From Tanypteryx hageni (lineage: Eukaryota; Arthropoda; Insecta; Odonata; Petaluridae), in NCBI GenBank assembly GCA_028673005.1, contig CM054114.1, forward strand, positions 128,431,307 through 128,495,306: a DNA stretch of 64,000 nt, given 5' to 3'. This document shows positions 24,467-36,326 of the stretch, piece by piece. The translations under genes were made by a program, and so were the position numbers. The notes under the pieces were generated by a model that was not told where the DNA came from, did not search any database, and saw only the letters and a list, made by a program, of their open reading frames with translations. Position 1 is the stretch's first letter; each line of letters starts with the position of its first letter.

Positions 24467-26497
24467 CTGCAATTGGAACAAAAATATATACATTAATTCA
24501 AGCTCGGAGGAGATTTATTAAATCCCACCCGTACGGTAGGATGAGGTTTTTAAATTTTCATGATTGCGTTGCAAAAACGTTCGAGAAAAATTAAAAAATC
24601 ATAACTTTATAAGTTTTATCTCGATTTTTCTGATTTTTTTTTGTGGATTTACGAAAAACATGAAATTTGTAAATATCCATTTTTCATATCATACTTTACA
24701 AACAAACATTGTTGCAGTAGAAGAGAATGTACACCAATCGCTAATTTTCCGGCGCGCGTTCGCGCTTTATATATAACATTCAGCACCGGGAAATCTGTGA
24801 AAGATATTGATATAAAATCTTAATAAAAGAATAACTTAAATTAGTAACTATTTTACTCTATGAATCTACCCATCTAAACCAATTAGGTGAAAATTTTTAC
24901 GTATCTCAACTTTTTCATGTCTTGACTGGAAATTTTTAAGTAAATGTAGTATTGCTGATTTATTAGAAGACGATTTATTCATAATATAAACGTTTTAGTT
25001 ATATAGTCATTATTCTTGGTCATTACGAGAGTCACATAGAAGAAATGATTACATTTAGTTCATTGGAAAGGGAGATATGATGATGTATACATCAGAAATG
25101 AATTTAGATGCAAAACACGGAAAACTTTCAAAAGTTAAACTAGCTTATGAGTCCTTGCCAAATATTTTTAGAAAATTTACACGTGTAATTGGATTCAGCA
25201 AGAAATGCCTTATAGTTTAGTCAACACTTCTAGTAAAATAATGTGTAAATATATGGAAGAGCTTCGCTGTTCATGATTTTTGATGATGTACCCTCTTCTT
25301 GCTCACTCGCTTCATCGCTGCTTTGGTCCCACTAGATAGCACAACAGAGAAAGCCCTTATCTGAAGAGGAGAACAAACCCTACATCTTCTTTCAGATGAC
25401 AAAGAAAAGGAACCCAATTTTGTGGGTTCCCTTTCCTCAGGTATTTATGTGTCAACTTTAGAAATCAAAAGTCCATAGGTCAGTGGTAAAAACTAAAATT
25501 CTATCACAAAACTAAATGTATATTATATGTAAACAAATACAAATAGATATACACAATTTCTCGCAATTCCTCTCCCTAAAGAACAAAGGCTCCTTCTCAA
25601 CTAACTTGCTTTGGGGATGCAAAAAACCTTAATAATCCGAACCACCTCGAAGAGGACAAAATAACAGATATTGGTCGCCATTGACGCTCTCCTACGCAGC
25701 GAGGAACAAAGAATCGCGCGGTCATGAAAGCAAATGTTTACCGAAATGATTTTACTCAACCCAATTCCATTCTTCATGAATTGCATCGTAAACATTTCTA
25801 ATAAGACGTTTTCCTTTCTTTTTTTACATGCCGACGAAGACCTTTGTCACATGACATAAGCCAAATAGCTCCACCAGGAAAAAATGAGGAGAAAAATCGT
25901 GTTCTCCTTTGAAAAGATACACAATTGCTACATTGCATTTTAAACACCAAGGAAAGGTTCCTTGCTGCATTAAAAAGCAATTTTTATATGGAAAAACACT
26001 CATATCGTAGCAAAATTGAAAATTCCATCGCAAAATTCAACGTTGATTATATATTTTAAAAAACAAGAAAAAAATTCAGGACAAGCATAGATAGGATGTA
26101 CAAAGCTTCCTCTTTCAAAATATATAAAGGTTATTAAGATTTAAAGAAGTCTCTAGTGTCAAAAGATAAAAGTAATTATGGCTGACGCAGGACGTAATAA
26201 TACGTCTGACGGCTGATTGGAGTTTTCGCAGGACATAATAGTACGTCTGATGGCGTTTACGGGTTAAACTGGACAACAAAATGATGCAAATAAGACTAAT
26301 ACATAGTGAATAAACTAGAATTTAACATTCAATATAATTAATACATATTATACAAACAAACTCATAAGTCAAATACTAAATTAGGTTTTGATAAATCTTC
26401 AGTCATTTTCTTTCATAAACTCTTTATTCTATCTTAAGGATATCCTTTAATACATAAATACATATAATAAAAACTATTCAATATCTCAAACACTAAC
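24467..26497. other. ARID2 intron with unidentified insert
   Basis: 24530-24830 has more CpG than the surroundings (ccggcgcgcgttcgcgc near 24750) and may be an inserted repeat. At 25403-25438 aaggaaccca and tgggttccctt form a hairpin. The right part ends with a piggyBac-like terminus annotated separately. Confidence 0.45.
26175..26266 (-). mobile_element. piggyBac-like terminus with repeated ACGT motifs
   Basis: On the minus strand the sequence starts TTAA then cccgtaaacgcc, and contains two related blocks with gacgta/tacgtc palindromes (aggacgtaataatacgtc and aggacataatagtacgtc on the + strand). TTAA next to CCC is the usual piggyBac boundary. No matching left end was found, and a Cys-rich peptide trace in minus-strand DNA near 25940 is too degraded to assign. 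Probably a solitary end or a decayed MITE. Confidence 0.4.
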
Positions 26498-26662
26498 CTC
26501 TACAGTGATCAGGGAAACTAGAGTATCAATTGCTCCATGAACTCTGACAATGGAATTGCAAGCACGTTCACCAAGGGATGTGAGAGAATACAGACATTCC
26601 AATGTATAGACAAGTAACATTATGTCATGGAGGGTCAGGAACATACACACTTGATCATACAC
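26498..26662 (-). CDS. ARID2: ARID2 exon: armadillo-like repeats, continued
   Basis: A 165-bp exon of exactly 55 codons, phase 0 on both sides, acceptor TATTTAG and donor GTTAGT. Reads VYDQVCMFLTLHDIMLLVYT, LECLYSLTSLGERACN and HGAIDTLVSLITVE. It aligns with the ARID2 segment in which LTLPDVLL and STLEVLYMLTEMG are conserved. Too short to stand out as an open frame; found from splice signals and homology. Confidence 0.92.
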
Positions 26663-27239
26663 CTAAATAAAGGAATATAATGAGATTACATTACTGGTAT
26701 TTTACTAAACATATTTAATATAAGCCCATGAGATATTTTAACCACTTTTTCTAAAAACAATTTTATGAATGATTCTCAAAATACATCTTATTATTATGAT
26801 GCCATGAACAAAAATTCACTCCATATATTGTAGCTATAACTTCATTTTTTCTAGCAGTTACAATAGCTCATTAAGAACCACAAAGGCATAAGCTACCTTT
26901 ACATCATGACTGCCATTATAATGAATCCTTTCAAGATTTCCAGTTGTACAAATTAAATAATGATTGGCTGATATAGCACTCATGACTCAATATCTCTAAT
27001 TACTAATAATTCATATGGGTCTGGTAAAATATTTCAGATGAATTTTTCTTATTCTAATAATGTCACTAATTCTAGTTTTCAAGGCAATAAAAGAACATTT
27101 AAGTAATTAACTTTCAAATAAAAGTTTGAGAAATACTAGAATAATAAAAATTAAAAAAGAAAAAAACACTGAAAAATATTTCATTTATAAGAAGCTACAA
27201 GTTTCAAAAGATTACATCCAAGACCTACCAAAGACGTAC
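26663..27239. other. Short ARID2 intron
   Basis: 577 bp of AT-rich sequence between two confirmed exons. No features recognised. Confidence 0.7.
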
Positions 27240-27495
27240 CTTTTGATCAAGACACCTCAGCATTACCTCTTCATTTTCATCATTCTGACTCAACTTATTA
27301 AGGATTTCTAAAGAGGAGAGGACAACAAAACGGTCAGGGGAAGCAAGTCCCTTAGTCAATGTGGCAAGAAGCATTGCTGCTAGTTGATCAGAAACTGGAT
27401 CTTCAATCCCTACTTCTGAAGCTACATTGCCAAGTGCATCAAATCCCATTTGGCAAAGACAATTCCACCTTGACTGTGCACAAAGCAACAAAAAC
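27240..27495 (-). CDS. ARID2: ARID2 exon: armadillo-like repeats
   Basis: 256 bp, phase 2 in and phase 0 out, donor GTACGT. Completes the split Arg codon and reads FLLLCAQSRWNCLCQMGFDA, LGNVASEVGIEDPV, SPDRFVVLSSLEILNKLSQN and CLDQK. These are the helical repeats of the ARID2 armadillo-like domain, with the typical LGN pattern. The join to the previous exon restores SFLRFLLLCAQS, which fits the family exactly. Confidence 0.93.
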
Positions 27496-28360
27496 CTGAA
27501 AGTAATAATAACACACTAATTTATAAAATAATTCTTATAATAGCAGTGATACTGAACATAAATAATAGAGATCGTATGAAATAAATGAAATTAACAGGTA
27601 AAGCTGCAGATATTATTCACAAATGATACAAAAACAATTCTATACAGATTACCTTTAACTCTTTTGCAAACCACAGTTTTAAAATGCTACAGTGTCATAA
27701 GGTGACGCCATAGTGTAGAAAAAAACTCATTTTGTTTAACTACATTACCTGTACTTATAACTACAGATTAAACCTAACTTAACAATTAATTTCTTATTTA
27801 TTTTTGGTAAATTGACATTTGGTCTTAAAGATGCAAAAATTTCCTAAAACAATATAAATTATCTATTTCTATTATTACAATTCAGAAAGCTCAATTTTCA
27901 GCCCTAATTGTATACTAATGGGACAAGGTACCATTTAAAGAGATCAAAAATGAAGTTCCAAAGATCAAACAAAATTACAATTTGAGATCGGCAGAGTAAC
28001 TGAGCAGTGAAGCACAGACTGATGAAATCTTAGTAATCAGTTAATGTGCTATTTTTTCTTTATTTGGACACTTTGTACCTCAACAGATAGAGATGAATTA
28101 CAACTTTAAGTAAGGCATGCAAAGATCAGTGGTGAAAGTAAGCTGGAATATTCTGGAACAACATTCCAAAATAAACATTGTCATGGTCAAGATAATATTC
28201 ATTATTACTCACTTCTCAGAGATCTACATGGCAATGCATTCTAAAGAATGCTGCTGTATTTGTCACCTGCTTTATTTACTCAGCTTTGGTAGTATAATTT
28301 AACTTAATATTGGTCTTACATCAACTGACAAATTAAATCCATAACACAAACAGTATAGGG

Positions 28361-28630
28361 CAGTGGCAGATCCAAGGGGGGAGGGGGAAAGGGTGATCGC
28401 CCTCCCCTTGGATGACCCCATTGCCCTCCACTGGGTGCATTTTTAAATTCATTCCACACAACATTCATTGTTTCTACACTGAAGATTGTCAGTATGACAA
28501 GGGAAAGAAAGATTCTGATGGGAATAGGGATTTTCAAAATATATGGTTGTCGAATGAGGCAGAATCAAGAGGAGGGAGGGGCAATTGTGACGATCAATCC
28601 CCATTTGCGAAGTTTCTGGATCCAACCCTG
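28361..28630. mobile_element. Non-autonomous hAT, 270 bp
   Basis: Left end cagtggcagatccaa, right end ttggatccagaa-type sequence ending aaccctg (10 of 14 end bases match). Exact 8-bp target duplication gtataggg at 28353-28360 and 28631-28638. No coding capacity. It lies in the 8.1-kb ARID2 intron. A related end may be at about 63554. Confidence 0.88.
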
Positions 28631-29617
28631 GTATAGGGGAGTTCACTTATATACACTTTCAATTCTAGTTAAGAAACAAGTTTCTTCCACAATATAAAAG
28701 AAATAAGAAGAGTATTAAAATACCTCTTAATAGGACCAATTAAGCTATATCTACAAAACCGCTTTCATTAAATTTAAAACATAAGTTCATGAAAATTATG
28801 ATAAAACATCCTCGGCAATATAACAAGAAAAAGAGGCAGATTAGACATATTTCAACGTGAGGGGAAGAAGCACTATGCATAATCAAGTAACAGTAATCAA
28901 CAAGATGCAAAATGGGAGAAAACATAGAATTCTCATTGAGAAAATGGATATAAAATTTTACCTAACCTACAATTCAATTCCTAGGATGAAGCACAGCATA
29001 TTTAAAACAGTTCAACAATAATAAACCAATATGCCTTCAAACAAGCAACATCTAATGGCAATAAACATGTTATAAAAATTCTACTTAAAGAAAACACAAT
29101 ATGACTTTTTTTCAAATACTCATTGTGACCATACATTGTAATTATGGACACACCATTTTCAAACAATGTGATATGGTAAGATTCTATAACATAATATGAA
29201 TTTTAAAGTTACTTGGTTGTTTTTTACTTTTGTGATGTGCGTAAAAATGATCCTCGACAAGCTGAACTCATAACCCTGAGTTATTTTGTACTGTTCAACT
29301 ATTTTTCAATATTTTAATACAAAGCCAGTTGACTTTCAGTGAATTCTATTACTTAAGAAGTAGACATGTAAATTAGTCTTTCACTCTCATTTACATGGCT
29401 ATAATAGTCCAAGAGGCTGATTAGTTAGAAATACAAACACTCTCTTGTACATTAATTTAGACTTATTTAAAGAGAAGTAATTTTCATATTGGCCTTACAT
29501 TACTTTCAATAACTGGTTAGAACTCAAGATTAAAATTTTTCCCAAGGACTCAAAACATACATCTGTAAAGAAAACAAATAGACAGTAGCATTTACTTGTG
29601 AAAGATAACTTCAAGAT

Positions 29618-29737
29618 ACTAAAAATTAGAAATTGATGGAATGATGTGATCTAAAGATCCTACGCAGGTAGGCATAAGCTGTACATTTGAGAATTAGTTT
29701 GAAACAGGATAAAATATGACTGAGAATCAAACCCAGG
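29618..29737 (-). mobile_element. SINE related to the 14-kb tandem units, minus orientation
   Basis: The reverse complement contains ccatcaatttct, gatctttagatc, gcttatgcct and a T-arm-like tttgattctcagtca, in the same arrangement as the tandem units at 14.1-15.1 kb. It ends head to head against a + copy starting at about 29738. Confidence 0.7.
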
Positions 29738-29997
29738 AAGTGGAAGAACTGGATTTGATTCCCGGTCATAACAGAATTTTTGTTTTAAAATTATTCTCAT
29801 ATTGAAAGCTGTCAGCGACTTTATCTATTGAGTGTGTGTGTGTTGAATGGCGAATCAGCCTCACCGTACCTTCCTCTAACAATTCACTCATTATCATGTA
29901 GGGTTCATATGCCACACAAGACAAATGGTTTAGATGAGACAACAAAATAAATCTAGTCCCGTGTCTCATCTGGTGAAATAAATAAATAATAAATTAG
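29738..29997 (+). mobile_element. SINE, plus orientation, with A-rich tail
   Basis: Starts with the 3' half of the same tRNA-like sequence (tggatttgattcccggtcat), followed by a body with a TG repeat (gtgtgtgtgtg) and a tail gaaataaataaataataa. The start is mirrored by the neighbouring minus copy, giving an inverted repeat with about 12 bases between the T-arm-like parts. Confidence 0.7.
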
Positions 29998-30004
29998 TTA
30001 AAAA

Positions 30005-30160
30005 CAGATTGAGGGAGACTGTAAAAGGGCCTCCCATAATCTGTGAAATAAAATGTCGATGAGACTGTATAAGGGTCTCCCGACAATAATAAAATAAATT
30101 ACCACAAGATTATAAAGGGGCTTATTATGGTTTATGAAAAATGGATAGGAGAGTTATACA
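30005..30160 (-). repeat. Repeated hairpin-like blocks at the LINE 3' end
   Basis: Related blocks of about 50 bp follow each other: gggagactgtaaaagggcct, then gagactgtataagggtct, then a weaker form near 30110. Each can pair ggga with tccc. They lie just downstream of the stop of the RNase H frame, so they are probably part of the 3' UTR of this LINE. Confidence 0.5.
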
Positions 30161-30179
30161 TAGGCCACATCATATCGCA

Positions 30180-32700
30180 TATTAAAATTGTTTAAAAACT
30201 TATTTACATAAACCTATATATAAGATAAAATTCTGGACTCTTTCAGAAATGAGATGATTCTATTTGCTAAATGAGGATCATCTCCCAGAGTGACAGAAAG
30301 GTTCATAGGTAGATGTACCATCTCTCTCTCATTACTGAATTGGATACAGTCCAATAAAATATGTGACACTGTTAGTCCAGTATCACATGTCTCATAAACT
30401 GGAGCTTCCTCAGATCGCAATAGGTAACTGTGCATCCTCCAACAGGGGCCTATGCATAGTAATGGCAACCTCTTCCAGCCGCGAAGTCCTGGCGGAGGAC
30501 TGCCATGGCTGTACAGTATTTTGTATCGTCCTCAGTTTGTTTGAGAAAACCCCATTCCACTCTTCTTGCCACTGTTGATAAAATAATTGTTTGAGGCGTA
30601 CTTTGATATCGCCCACTAGAACTTTTGTAAAGGTTACCGCATCTCCATTAGCAGTCCTTTTGGCTGCCTTGTCTACTATCTCGTTACCTGGCATACCAAC
30701 GTGACCTGGCACCCAAATAAAAACAACATTCACCCCTAAAGAATCAAGATCCAGAAGGGATGACTGGATCTGCTGTACCAATGGATGAGTAAGATACAAA
30801 GACTCTATTGCATTTAAAGCAGATAAGGAGTCTGTGCAGATGGCATATTCACTGCTGGGGTACGAGTATGCAAACTGCAGTGCTTTCATCAAGGCATATA
30901 ATTCTGCTGTGTATATCCCACACAGCGGATGCAATCGGAAAAGGTGCAACCGTTTTCCAATAATGAAAGCACACCCCACATGCTCCCCTTGCTTGAACCC
31001 GTCCGTGTAGATAGCAGTGAATGACTGAAACCTTGCATAGTCTTTCAAATTCACATTGGTGTTCGACAGGTAGTGTGTGAAGCCTATCTAATCTGGCAAG
31101 CGAGTATTCAATGTTGGGGCAAGTCAACCTCCAAGGCAGAAATATACTATTTCCTGTTCTTAGCACTTCAGGCACCTCAAATGATATTTCCCTGAATATA
31201 AAACGTGCTCTCATAACCAATGGCTTTACAGAACCGACACAGGCATTAAACAACTGTACATATTGATGGTCGAAAACTGCTCTGTAAACCAGGTGATCTG
31301 GCTTAGAGCTTCAAGCTATGACGTAGCAGGTAGCTAGCAGTTTCCAGCACATGTACAGAGAAGGTTCACTCGATTCACAGAGAATACTTGCTATGGGGCT
31401 GGTTCTAAAAGCACCTGTAGCCAAACGTATCCCTGTGTGGTGAACCACATCGATCGTTCTGGCAGAATCATATACGATTCTCCGGTAGTCCAATTTGGAG
31501 CAGACAAGTGATCAATACAGCCACAGCAAAACTGTTCGATCAGCACCCCAGGATTTATGACTGAGGAAACGTAATAGATTCCGGGAAAACAGGCACCTTG
31601 CTTTCAATTACTTCAGATGAGGCGCCAAGTTAACTTTCTGTCGAAAAGCTTTCCTAAAAATGATGCTGTTTCGACAAATCGCAGCTCAGTTCCAGTTAGT
31701 GACAGTGTTGGGTCCAGAAGTGGATGCATACTGTCTTGTTCGCTGATATTGTAAATCTGTTGTTTGTGGCCCATTTGTGCAGTTGGTTAATCGTGAGCAG
31801 TAGCTAGCATTCAACTACTGCCATGTTTTGCAAACTGAAATACACAGCAAAGTCGTCTACATAGAGACTTCCCTCTACTGAAGGCCGAATACACTGGGCC
31901 ATTCCATTTATGGCAACGGCAAACAACGTTACACTCAAAAGACACCATTCTCTTGAAGGACCGATCAATAAGTTTTGCTCCCAATACGCATACTGAAGTA
32001 ACATTACCATAAAAATGGGTAGGTTACCTGTAAACCCCAAGAATGTAAAGTACAAAGTATTCCGAATCTCCATGTGGTGTCATAAGCCCGGGCGATGTCA
32101 AAGAAAACAGCCACGAGGTCATGCTTCCTCATAAAGGCATCACATACTGTTCTTTCTAATCTCACCAGATGATCGATGGTGGAACGGTGGCGGCGGAATC
32201 CACACTGAATGTTGGTCAATAGACTGGTTGATTCCAAGAACCAAACCAGCCATCTACTGAGTCCGTGAGTTTGGAGAGGCAGCTAGTGAGCGACACAAGT
32301 CAATAGCTCTCTGGCAGTTTCTTATCTTTCCCGGACTTAAGCAAAGGCACTACAATGGCCTCTAGCCATTGCATGGGGTAGTGGCCTTCTACCCAGATCC
32401 GGCTGCACACCATTAGAAGATATTCCTTCTCAGGGGAATATAGGTGACATATCATGTCATAGTGAATGGTGTCCAAAACTGGAGTGCTGTCATGTGTCTC
32501 CGCCAAAGCACTTTCCAGTTCCCACTTACTGAATGGCAGATTGTAGCTCCCATTGCTCGGGGAAGAAAATCTGAGAGTCTGCCGCTCTAGCTTATCTTTC
32601 TAAGCAAGAAAACTTGGTGGCATTTGTTGTGAAATGGATGCTTTAGCAAAAAAGGACACCAACTCATTGGCTATTTCAGTTTTGCATGTGGAAGCCGAAA
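30180..32700 (-). mobile_element. Non-LTR retrotransposon with C-terminal RNase H, 5' truncated and broken
   Basis: Pieces of one long polyprotein appear in order on the minus strand but in shifting frames. Reverse transcriptase start: PLLKSGKDKK near 32310. Finger/palm: NIQCGFRRHRSTIDHL and VFFDIARAYDTTW near 32100-32210. Active site: SLYVDDFAV near 31840. Thumb: GIRLATGAFRTSPI near 31400. RNase H follows at 30410-31054 with the four acidic sites in YTDGFKQ, YTAELYAL, CTDSLSAL and GNEIVDKAA. A knuckle-like HILLDC motif and the stop lie near 30214. This layout fits the Jockey/I/R1 groups. ORF1, endonuclease and the start of RT are missing. Confidence 0.85.
30410..31054 (-). pseudogene. RNase H domain of the non-LTR retrotransposon
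   Basis: The longest intact frame of the element (214 residues) begins just before FQSFTAIYTDGFKQGEHVG. The DEDD residues are present in YTDG, TAEL, TDSLS and NEIVDK, so this piece is little decayed. WVPGHVGMPGNE is the classical RNase H signature of these elements. The frame is broken at both ends relative to the parent polyprotein. Confidence 0.88.
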
Positions 32701-33993
32701 TAAATTGATTAAAACTTTTGAGCAAGAGCTACACAGATCCTTATAACATAGTTATACAAAGAGGCCAACAAGATGCACTTTATTGGTATAGGCTAACTTT
32801 ACCATATTCCCGACATATCTCAGATAATCTAATACTTGGATCACAGTGACATACACCATTTGTTGTAAGACAATTTAGTTGAACAAAACTTAAGAAGGAA
32901 GAAGGTGAACTTCATAAATTAAATACACTTATCCCTTGAATTTAAATGTTTCTTTTAACATTTTTGTAGTAGCTATGTTTTCTTTTAGAGAACTGACTTG
33001 AAGCATTAAAAGGGATAAAATGTTTCAGTTCCATCCAAAGGTTACTTAGGAAAGGGCAAGGGAAGCAACATTGAATACAATGTTACTAAATCGTATGGTG
33101 AGCTCAAGATAAAGCTCCAAAGTGACCTTATATATCCATATGGGAAAACCTACACTTCTGTATTGTACTGTCATTTCCAGAAATGCATTTACAATGCAAA
33201 GTGAGGAATAGATATGCCTAGTTCTACCATAACTCTGCAAGCAACACAGTCATGAATATGCTCTGAGAAACAAAACCTAATCCCAATCCAAGGTACCTCA
33301 CTTAATAAGTAAAAGAAATTAAGATGTTTCATGTGGGATGAAAGAGGATTTCAGGCTGATTATATGAATGATTACCATCATAGCAATTATGTAGCAAGGC
33401 AATAAATACGCACTGCAAAATCCATACCGGAAACTAACATTGGTAATGGGTTACTTATCAATAAATGTTCATATTTGCCAAACAAAATAGTAAGTAGCTG
33501 TGATGTTTTTTCTGTTCCAACTGATGCTATTTCTGATGTTTCTCAGGGATTTATTTTGGACTTTCTTCAACATTTTCATTAATGATTTACACCTGTTTAT
33601 TGGCTGCACAAACTTCTTATATCATGATGATTTTAAGATTGTTAAGAGAGAAGTGAACAGAAATGACTATGACACTTCAACATGGCATCAATAACTTCTG
33701 ACTGGTATAAAAGATGGATTTTAAAAATATATATTAACGCACTAAGTAATTTCCTTCTCTTTCAGCAAAGAACTCAGAAATCATACGGACCAATTTCAAC
33801 AAATGGCTTTGTTTGAAAGAGACTACCTCATAACAGAAAAAATTATCCCTATTTTGCAAACATTTCAATCTACCACTTTATCATTTAAGATGCAAAGCTT
33901 GGGATGTAATTTTTTATAGGTCTTATTATAACAAAAGTGTGAAACTAGTAGAATGTAATCCCTGGACTAATTTGGCTGTCAGTATGTAATACC
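32701..33993. other. ARID2 intron, nothing recognised
   Basis: AT-rich DNA upstream of the truncated LINE. No exon, end repeats or RNA gene seen. Confidence 0.55.
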
Positions 33994-34300
33994 TGGGGGT
34001 GTCAGTGGAGTAGTGGTTAGAACGCTGGCCAACTACTCTCCCACTGCTCGAAGGAGCAGCAGGCATGAATCCTGTGAAAATTGGATTTTTTCTGAGGTTG
34101 TCTGGCCCCATATTTGTGTGCACACAAACTAAGAAAATGATACAAGGAAACAAAAATGAGGAAAATGCACAAATCAGCACTCTGTCCTTTGGAAAGGACG
34201 ATAAGTATTTTGCCCCCTTGATGCTCCTTGTATGAGTCGACTAATGCCGGCACCAGGTTTCCCTCGTCCCTTAAATGTGTCCAGTGTAATAGGCAACAAA
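33994..34300 (+). mobile_element. tRNA-derived SINE with a conserved central domain
   Basis: The head has an A-box-like agtagtggttagaacgctgg (from about 34010) and a weak B box (ggcatgaatcc). The body includes gtcctttggaaaggacg and ccaggtttccctcg, shared with the minus-strand copy at 281-495. Apparent reading frames here are by-products. Confidence 0.65.
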
Positions 34301-34366
34301 AAAACCAACACCTTGAGTTTTTACTCTCTGGTCAATTAAACTGATCTAAAGATTGAAAATCTATTA

Positions 34367-35248
34367 CTATATATACTTGTGTATAATGCGCTCCTGTGTA
34401 TAACGCACACCTATACTTTTTGCTGAAAAATCCCAAACCTGTGTATAACGCACACCTTCGATTTTGTGGAATATAAGAACAAGATTTACAATTATATTGT
34501 CATGTTAGGTATTAACAAGGATAGATACCATAAATAAATAAATGCAGACCCTACACGGTTATCGCAAAATTTGAATTACGCAAATCCCACTTTATGTAAA
34601 AACCTCCAAAAATTAATTTTTTAAATCCAAAATTTACAAGTTGCGTAAATTTTCTTACAAGGCAAAATGCTTTAGGTGTAAAGGTCAAATTTTGAATGAA
34701 GTTTAAACACGTCAATTTATTTTAAACTTATCAAACTACAAGTAACACTTATTTACAGAATATTGAATGCTCGAGATATTTAATGACAGTATTTAATACG
34801 AAATCTTAAATTTTGTTGCATATCGCGGTCGCCTTCTTCGCATAGTTAAATATTTGGTGCTGAAGATGATGAGGAAGATGAATTCTAGGGGTTTTAAATT
34901 ACTTACATCATTAATGATATAATATATTCATTAACTAAAAGTTATTTCAATTTGCATATAGACTTTTTTGTTTTCGATGCGTTTTGCGGGAAGTCTATCT
35001 GGCGATTTTGCAGGAATCAGTTGATCAGCAAGTGAAATGTGGAATATTTGGAATGGAAATACCATCGTAAGGAAGTAATTAGGTGTTTAATACGTTTCAT
35101 TAATACATGTATAAGCTGGATTATCGATAATTAGCATGGTTTCCCATCAATTCCCGCAAAAAGTGACTCTAATGCGAGTTAGGTACACTTCAATTTTTTA
35201 CCTAAAACTTTGGTCTTCAAACTGCACGTTATACACGAGTATATATGG
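34367..35248. mobile_element. TA-flanked MITE with long terminal inverted repeats, pogo/Tigger-like
   Basis: Left end ctatatatacttgtgtataa and right end gttatacacgagtatatatg are inverted repeats with few differences, bordered by TA on both sides (34365-34366, 35249-35250). The tgtataacgcacac motif recurs inside the left end. 882 bp with no coding sequence. TA duplication and size suggest a non-autonomous Tc1/mariner-pogo element. Confidence 0.75.
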
Positions 35249-35581
35249 TATTATTATTATGTAATTGCAATGCAAATTTTAAAAAATGTGGAGTAGGAGT
35301 AAGCAATATTGGAAATTAAGCAATTCATGTCAAGACTACACCTTAAATACAAATATAACAGCCTACATTTTATGTCATCAGGTTAGGTTTTGTAATACTG
35401 CATTTCATTATAATATCTGGCTGATAACAACCAATGATAATAATGGCAACAACTGTACCACACTGTATTATGAGTATAAAACTCCATGACAATGAAAAAC
35501 CAGGACCAAAGCATTTGACGTATCCTTCCTGATCATAATAGTGAGTAGGGCCAAAAACAAAGACTTTTAAAGCAAACTTAC

Positions 35582-36326
35582 CTCAGGAATGATGTGTTCT
35601 TAGCCATTACAGGGACGTTTTCTTCTTCAAAGCTAAGATTTCTTAAAATTGTTGCTATCTGAAGAACCCTTTGTCCAGCAAACTCCCCAGTCCCAAGGTT
35701 TCTCCCCAAACAAAACAGTTCGTTATCTGATTCTTCTAACACTATATTTCCGATCTTGTTTCGTCTCCTCTGCCTGCTAGCAAGACCCTTCCTCCTCCAC
35801 CTCCTGACCTTGCCCCCAAACAGTCCACTATCTGCACCACCAATTTCATCTCCCTCCAATTCGTTCACACAGCCCACAGTAGCACCGGTCTCAACACCGA
35901 GCACCACATTATTCATACCTTTGTCATCCCCTTCCAACCTATCACAGTTCTTATTCTCCTCCTCCTCCACCTTCTCTGTGGACTCTTTTGGAGATTCTCG
36001 ATTGCCCACAGTCACTGCCTCAACACACCCCCCTTCAACCTCACTTTCTTTATTCACTTCAGCGACATCACTTTCACCCTCCTTCTTATCCCCACATGTT
36101 AATTCACTGTCTGTTTCCCCTCCATTGACAATGCCCTTTTCCCCTTGTGCGATTGATTTGATTTGGGATTGAAGTTTCGTGGAAATAAGGACTTCTGTCG
36201 CTTCCTTGTAGCCTTCATCTGTCAGGTCCCAGAAGTCAGGGTCATCTATGACATCAGTCCAGAAATCGCACATGGAGTGACATCGTACCTTTCCATAAAC
36301 TTCTGTGAACACTTCTCTCAAAGAGG
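35582..36326 (-). CDS. ARID2: ARID2 exon with acidic insert and basic nuclear-localisation-like patch
   Basis: Acceptor TTTTCAG, donor GTAAGT, phase 1 in and phase 2 out, 745 bp. It opens with [16 protein letters not shown] and [18 protein letters not shown], matching the ARID2 segment before the armadillo-like repeats. A long acidic, low-complexity stretch follows, rich in Glu and Gly ([16 protein letters not shown]), then a strongly basic cluster ([16 protein letters not shown]) that could act as a nuclear localisation signal. It ends with [18 protein letters not shown] and SFLR, an ARM-type helix pair almost identical across animals. The acidic insert makes this segment longer than the human one. 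Confidence 0.93.

Noticed and set aside
25800..26033. Cys-rich minus-strand peptide resembling a piggyBac C-terminus
   Set aside because: Only one short KCN-like motif fits; frame and spacing do not hold, and its position relative to the TTAA end is wrong for an intact element.
35756..36172. A + strand open frame rich in Ser/Pro/Thr
   Set aside because: It is the antisense of the acidic part of an ARID2 exon whose minus-strand reading is supported by splicing and homology.
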